The translations under genes and the position numbers were made by a program. Under the pieces are notes generated by a model that made no database searches, was not told the DNA's origin, and worked only from the letters and a program-made list of their open reading frames with translations. Positions 60,740-64,000 of a DNA stretch of 64,000 nucleotides are shown here, piece after piece. Position 1 is the first letter of the stretch. Every line of letters begins with the position of its first letter. Source of the DNA: Aspidiotus rigidus (Eukaryota > Arthropoda > Insecta > Hemiptera > Diaspididae); contig JAVHKY010000003.1 in the NCBI GenBank assembly GCA_035079385.1, forward strand, positions 14,629,001-14,693,000, written 5' to 3'.

Positions 60740-61002
60740 CAGAGCACGATGAACCCGCCCAGAATAACAAGGACGAAGAATCTGCCTTTACGTCCCATCT
60801 CTTGACAACAGGTCACAGTTTTGAACGAAATTGTGGAGTTTGCCTTTTGCATAATGAGAGTCCTCAGAGAAGACGTCGAAGTCTGGAGAGCATTGAATAC
60901 CTCAAGGGCACTTCTGATGATAGTCTCATCATAGTAAACGAGAATATCCCTCATTTCTTACTTGCTAATAACGTTTACAAATACGACGCTCATCATGACT
61001 AA
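60740..61002 (+). pseudogene. PLE-D nuclease C-terminal fragment
   Basis: The frame reads NNKDEESAFTSHLLTTGHSF, then VCLLHNES, RRRRSLESIEYLK and ends in NVYKYDAHHD. It is the part of a Penelope GIY-YIG polyprotein after the EH motif (compare HLITTGHGF and LLHRES in PLE-B). The GIY-YIG core and everything upstream are missing. It is followed by a decayed hammerhead at 61065-61115. It is distinct from PLE-A, B and C. Confidence 0.75.
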
Positions 61003-61064
61003 TTTTTTGTATCTTTGTTTTTTTATGTCTTGACTTTTTTCCATTTTCGTGTTTGTATTCGTTT

Positions 61065-61115
61065 TCAAGTCTATTTTGATAATGGTCTTCGACCGAAACG
61101 CGTCACAATTTTATA
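61065..61115 (+). ncRNA. Decayed hammerhead motif of PLE-D
   Basis: TTGATAA (consensus CTGATGA), stem II GGTC/GACC with loop TTC, GAA, the palindromic helix III ACGCGT, then the cleavage-site C. Stem I pairing is weak and two core bases are changed, so it is probably inactive. Confidence 0.55.
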
Positions 61116-61309
61116 CTAATGTATTTGGGGTGTAGTAAAACTCTTTGTGGATTCAGTATTTCTCACTCTTAAACTCAAAAGAGGGGTAAAATTGAAATGA
61201 AACATTCCAATTATACTTTTAGGAACCCATTTATACAACTCCTTGAAGATCCTGACAAAAAAACTGGAAAAATTTTTGTAGTCCTCCTGAAGGCCCGGGG
61301 GTTCAGAGC

Positions 61310-61857
61310 CCAAAATTGAGGGGAAAATACCTAAATTTTATTGAAAAATTTTTTCTGGAATTCCCAATCGAATTTAGCGAAGAATCCGGTAAAAATTCCT
61401 CTGACCCTCAGAGAACGAAAATGCCCATAGTGAACTAATTCTCTTATCTTTAAATGTGGTGATCCGAGCCTCTATGCCTCCTCTAAAGATCCGCTAGGAT
61501 TTTTAATTTTGTTCTCGGGTTCTACGCAAAAATTCTACCTTGGAGGCCAGCAGAAATTTTTCCAAAACATGCAATTTTTTCCAGTTACACTAACATTTTA
61601 CCATATTATTCCAATTTTCGTTTCGAGTTTTCGTCATGAACAATCTATTTTATAATTTATCAGATTTCAATTCAATTCAGATAGGATTTTTTCAGATAAA
61701 TATTGAATCAAGAACAAATTGCCAATACTTCTCCAAATTCCTCCAAACTTGGTACTGACTTCCTTGGTTTCTTCAACTTCTTCATACATTGGAGCAGTTT
61801 CCCTCTTCTCAGTTCTTCATTTGACTGTTGTTGTCGACTGAATTAATTCCAAAGTTT
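61310..61857. other. No gene seen
   Basis: AT-rich sequence between the hammerhead motif and the right direct repeat, with no recognised motif. Confidence 0.5.
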
Positions 61858-62208
61858 GACGTTTCTGTATTTATACTAAAATTGGCAGTTAAGGGTTTGC
61901 TTTACTTGTTCGGAAACTCCGAAACGGTGTACGATAAGTTGCATAAACATCTCCAAAAACCCTGCAAGGCTCGGGAAACCAGCGGTCACTACGCGACGCT
62001 TGTCGGGCGTGCGTGGGTAGTCCTCGTAACGACTGACGAGGAATGATTTTGCAAGATCACATCTCACGGTTCCATTTCCCGACGAATTTTTTCGATCCTT
62101 GGAAATGTTGTACAGAAGGGTTCAATGGAAGGCGCTATCGGAACAGAATCCTGAATTTTGGGTCCAGAAGAATTTCACTCTCTTCAGAAAATGGACGAAT
62201 TTTTACCA
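61858..62208 (+). repeat. 0.33-kb direct repeat, right copy
   Basis: Partner of 60269-60598, with an added TTCCATTTCCCGACGAATT-type insertion. Both copies have the same 63-65-codon shadow frames on each strand; they are not recognised proteins. Confidence 0.93.
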
Positions 62209-62224
62209 AGTTCAAGGTTTAATT

Positions 62225-62400
62225 GAGAAAGTATAATGAAAAATTTTTAAATTCTGCTTCGATAGCACCCCTGGTTGAACCTTCCTAGAAAACATTTCAA
62301 TTATTCAGAAAGATCCGTTAAAAATTCGAGCAGTGAAGTGTGATTTTCGGTACCATGTTTTACAAGCATATTTTCACAAGTAAAGCACACCCTTAACAAT
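62225..62400 (-). repeat. Diverged inverted copy of the 0.33-kb repeat
   Basis: On the minus strand GTTAAGGGTGTGCTTTACTT (62378-62399) and GAAGGTTCAACCAGGGGTGC match the start and end portions of the direct repeat, with a different middle. It lies just after the right copy, tail to tail. Confidence 0.6.
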
Positions 62401-64000
62401 GTCTAACTGCGATCGCTTATCTGTACTGGGCTTCTGATTGGAAATCTACTTTCCATTCACCTCAATGAGAATTTGTACACATAGTTCTGTGCTTTTCATA
62501 TTACTGATGATATTAACCAATAGCAAATGTGAAGAATTAATTATTGTTTGTAACATTCTATTTTTAATCTAAAACAATTAATTTTCATGGACCTCTGTAT
62601 AAAATTTTTATCTACGTTGTCTGCCTAACTGTACCAACGACTAAATTTAGCGATGATGACGAGAGATATGTGAGTCAATTTTCCAAATAGTTTTTTCTCC
62701 CTCTTGTTTTCAATCATTAGATTTGTTGGGTAGTCTTTTGTGAAGACTTTCCTTCACAAAATCTCAACGTCAACCTGAAGAACAAATATATTTCACAAAT
62801 TGCGTTTTGAAAAAGAGAAGGTTAGAATGAATGATAAATTTTTGAATGACCACGAATTTGCGGGTGATATTGTCTTTCTAGAGACGATGAAAAGTATGCG
62901 GTCAATGCAGAGTGCCCCTTTTCCTTTGTTGACCAGGGAGTGATGACCTCTTTAAACGCGTCTCGATGTGCAGAGTGTGAGTAAACGAGTTCACCCAGTC
63001 ATTCAAATTTTTCTGACCATCATCTGGTATGACCTAGAAATGTAAGTCCCTTACATGAGAACGTCCTAAAACCAAATACATTACATTGGATATTTGTAGA
63101 AATTTTCCACTTCGTGCTTTGTTAATATACGGTCTACGAGGAAATGGTGGAATGATTTATGATGCCGAAATTATGATTCAAATGTTCTACATGTCTTCGC
63201 CCTTCGGTAGCCTCTAACGGAATACGATCGTGCTTATTTTGCATAATTTTTCACAGCTTCAGGGGTCGTATTCATTTGTGAATTTTATCGGAAAACCGAT
63301 TATTTCGAGGGTTGAGAATGGAGTGATATGCATTAATTTAGAGAAGGAGGAGCGGTCTTTGTTGAACTAAAGAGGTCACGTTAGGTACCTCTGAAATATC
63401 GTATGTAATGGAGAAAGAGAAAAAAATGATACAGATCGTTGCTAGAGGTTTTAGTGAAGCTCAGAAGGAAGTGATTGACAAGTAAGCCTACGCATTTAAT
63501 TGGCTGTAACAATTCTTGAGCACGCGTTTATCACTTTCACGTCTGACGGGATCCTCGAAAAGACTCGACGAGGCAGCTTGTGTTCCGCGCATTCAATTCA
63601 ATTAAGTGGATGTTTTCATGGACGAATGCAACCTTGTACACGCTAGTTGAATGACCTACCTATACGCCTTCTATCGATTATGGCACAGTGGATCCAATTT
63701 AGAAGAATTTAATTTACGCAGTTATAAAATAAACATCATTAAAAATCATCGGGCTTTATCGGTGAGAAAAGAGAGAATAATGTTCGTTAATTTTGTATCA
63801 AGTACTGTGCCCTATGTGTACCTGCAGAACATATTAGTGTAGAAATACACGCTGAGAGGACGATATTATGGTCTGCGTTACGCTGAAAGAACAACGCGGG
63901 TCATGTAATCACAAAAATTTTTCTGTTTAGATGAAAGGCGCTAGGTACGTAATTTTATTACCAATACGATTATAACGATTGTGAAGATCTTCATTGTTTT
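62401..64000. other. No gene seen
   Basis: AT-rich with frames up to 63 codons, none recognised. Confidence 0.5.

Overview
The window is AT-rich nuclear DNA from an animal, most likely an arthropod and plausibly an insect. It has no operons, ribosome-binding sites or long intact genes. Instead it is packed with eukaryotic transposons: Penelope-like elements (PLEs) with GIY-YIG nucleases, Helitrons, R1-like and RNase H-bearing LINEs, a tRNA-derived SINE, TA-target MITEs, long-inverted-repeat DNA elements and satellites. I found no certain host gene; one 130-codon minus-strand frame (8034-8426) is the best candidate exon. The species cannot be named from this sequence. Layout, left to right: a PLE-A scrap joined to an inverted PLE-A 3' end (1-315); a LINE relic (344-1020); a GTCGA-rich repeat field (2820-4580); sparse DNA; then a full PLE-A on the minus strand (8429-13428). 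PLE-A carries a Helitron in its 3' region and a MITE placed exactly in its GIY-YIG motif, and it abuts a PLE-B fragment (13431-13885). Next come a 1.48-kb element with 167-bp terminal inverted repeats and an 8-bp target duplication (17062-18539), an R1-like LINE (20461-21435), a PLE relic (24905-25115), a long CT microsatellite, a second Helitron of the same family with a nested LINE (28977-32258), a foldback MITE (34957-35515), a nearly complete PLE-B (35620-37890), a truncated R1-like copy (41179-41911), and a ~105-bp minisatellite (44341-44985). The right part holds a foldback-like repeat element (47007-49158), an inverted SINE pair (51112-51440), a decayed RNase H LINE (54822-56335), an R1-type LINE tail (57120-57733), and a PLE tail flanked by 0.33-kb direct repeats (60269-62208). 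The parts relate as layers of insertion rather than as a pathway. PLEs encode a Penelope-type reverse transcriptase plus a GIY-YIG endonuclease, and at their 3' ends carry hammerhead ribozyme motifs. One copy here (8514-8570) keeps the whole ribozyme core, and three other 3' ends keep the fold in decayed form. Helitrons, MITEs and LINEs then landed in them. A separate unnamed dispersed repeat, built around a unit reading AGCTATATATGATAGGAG and a hairpin module, occurs in about nine clusters and is the target into which PLE-B and the foldback MITE inserted. All protein-coding remnants of the elements show stops or frameshifts, so nothing here looks able to move on its own.
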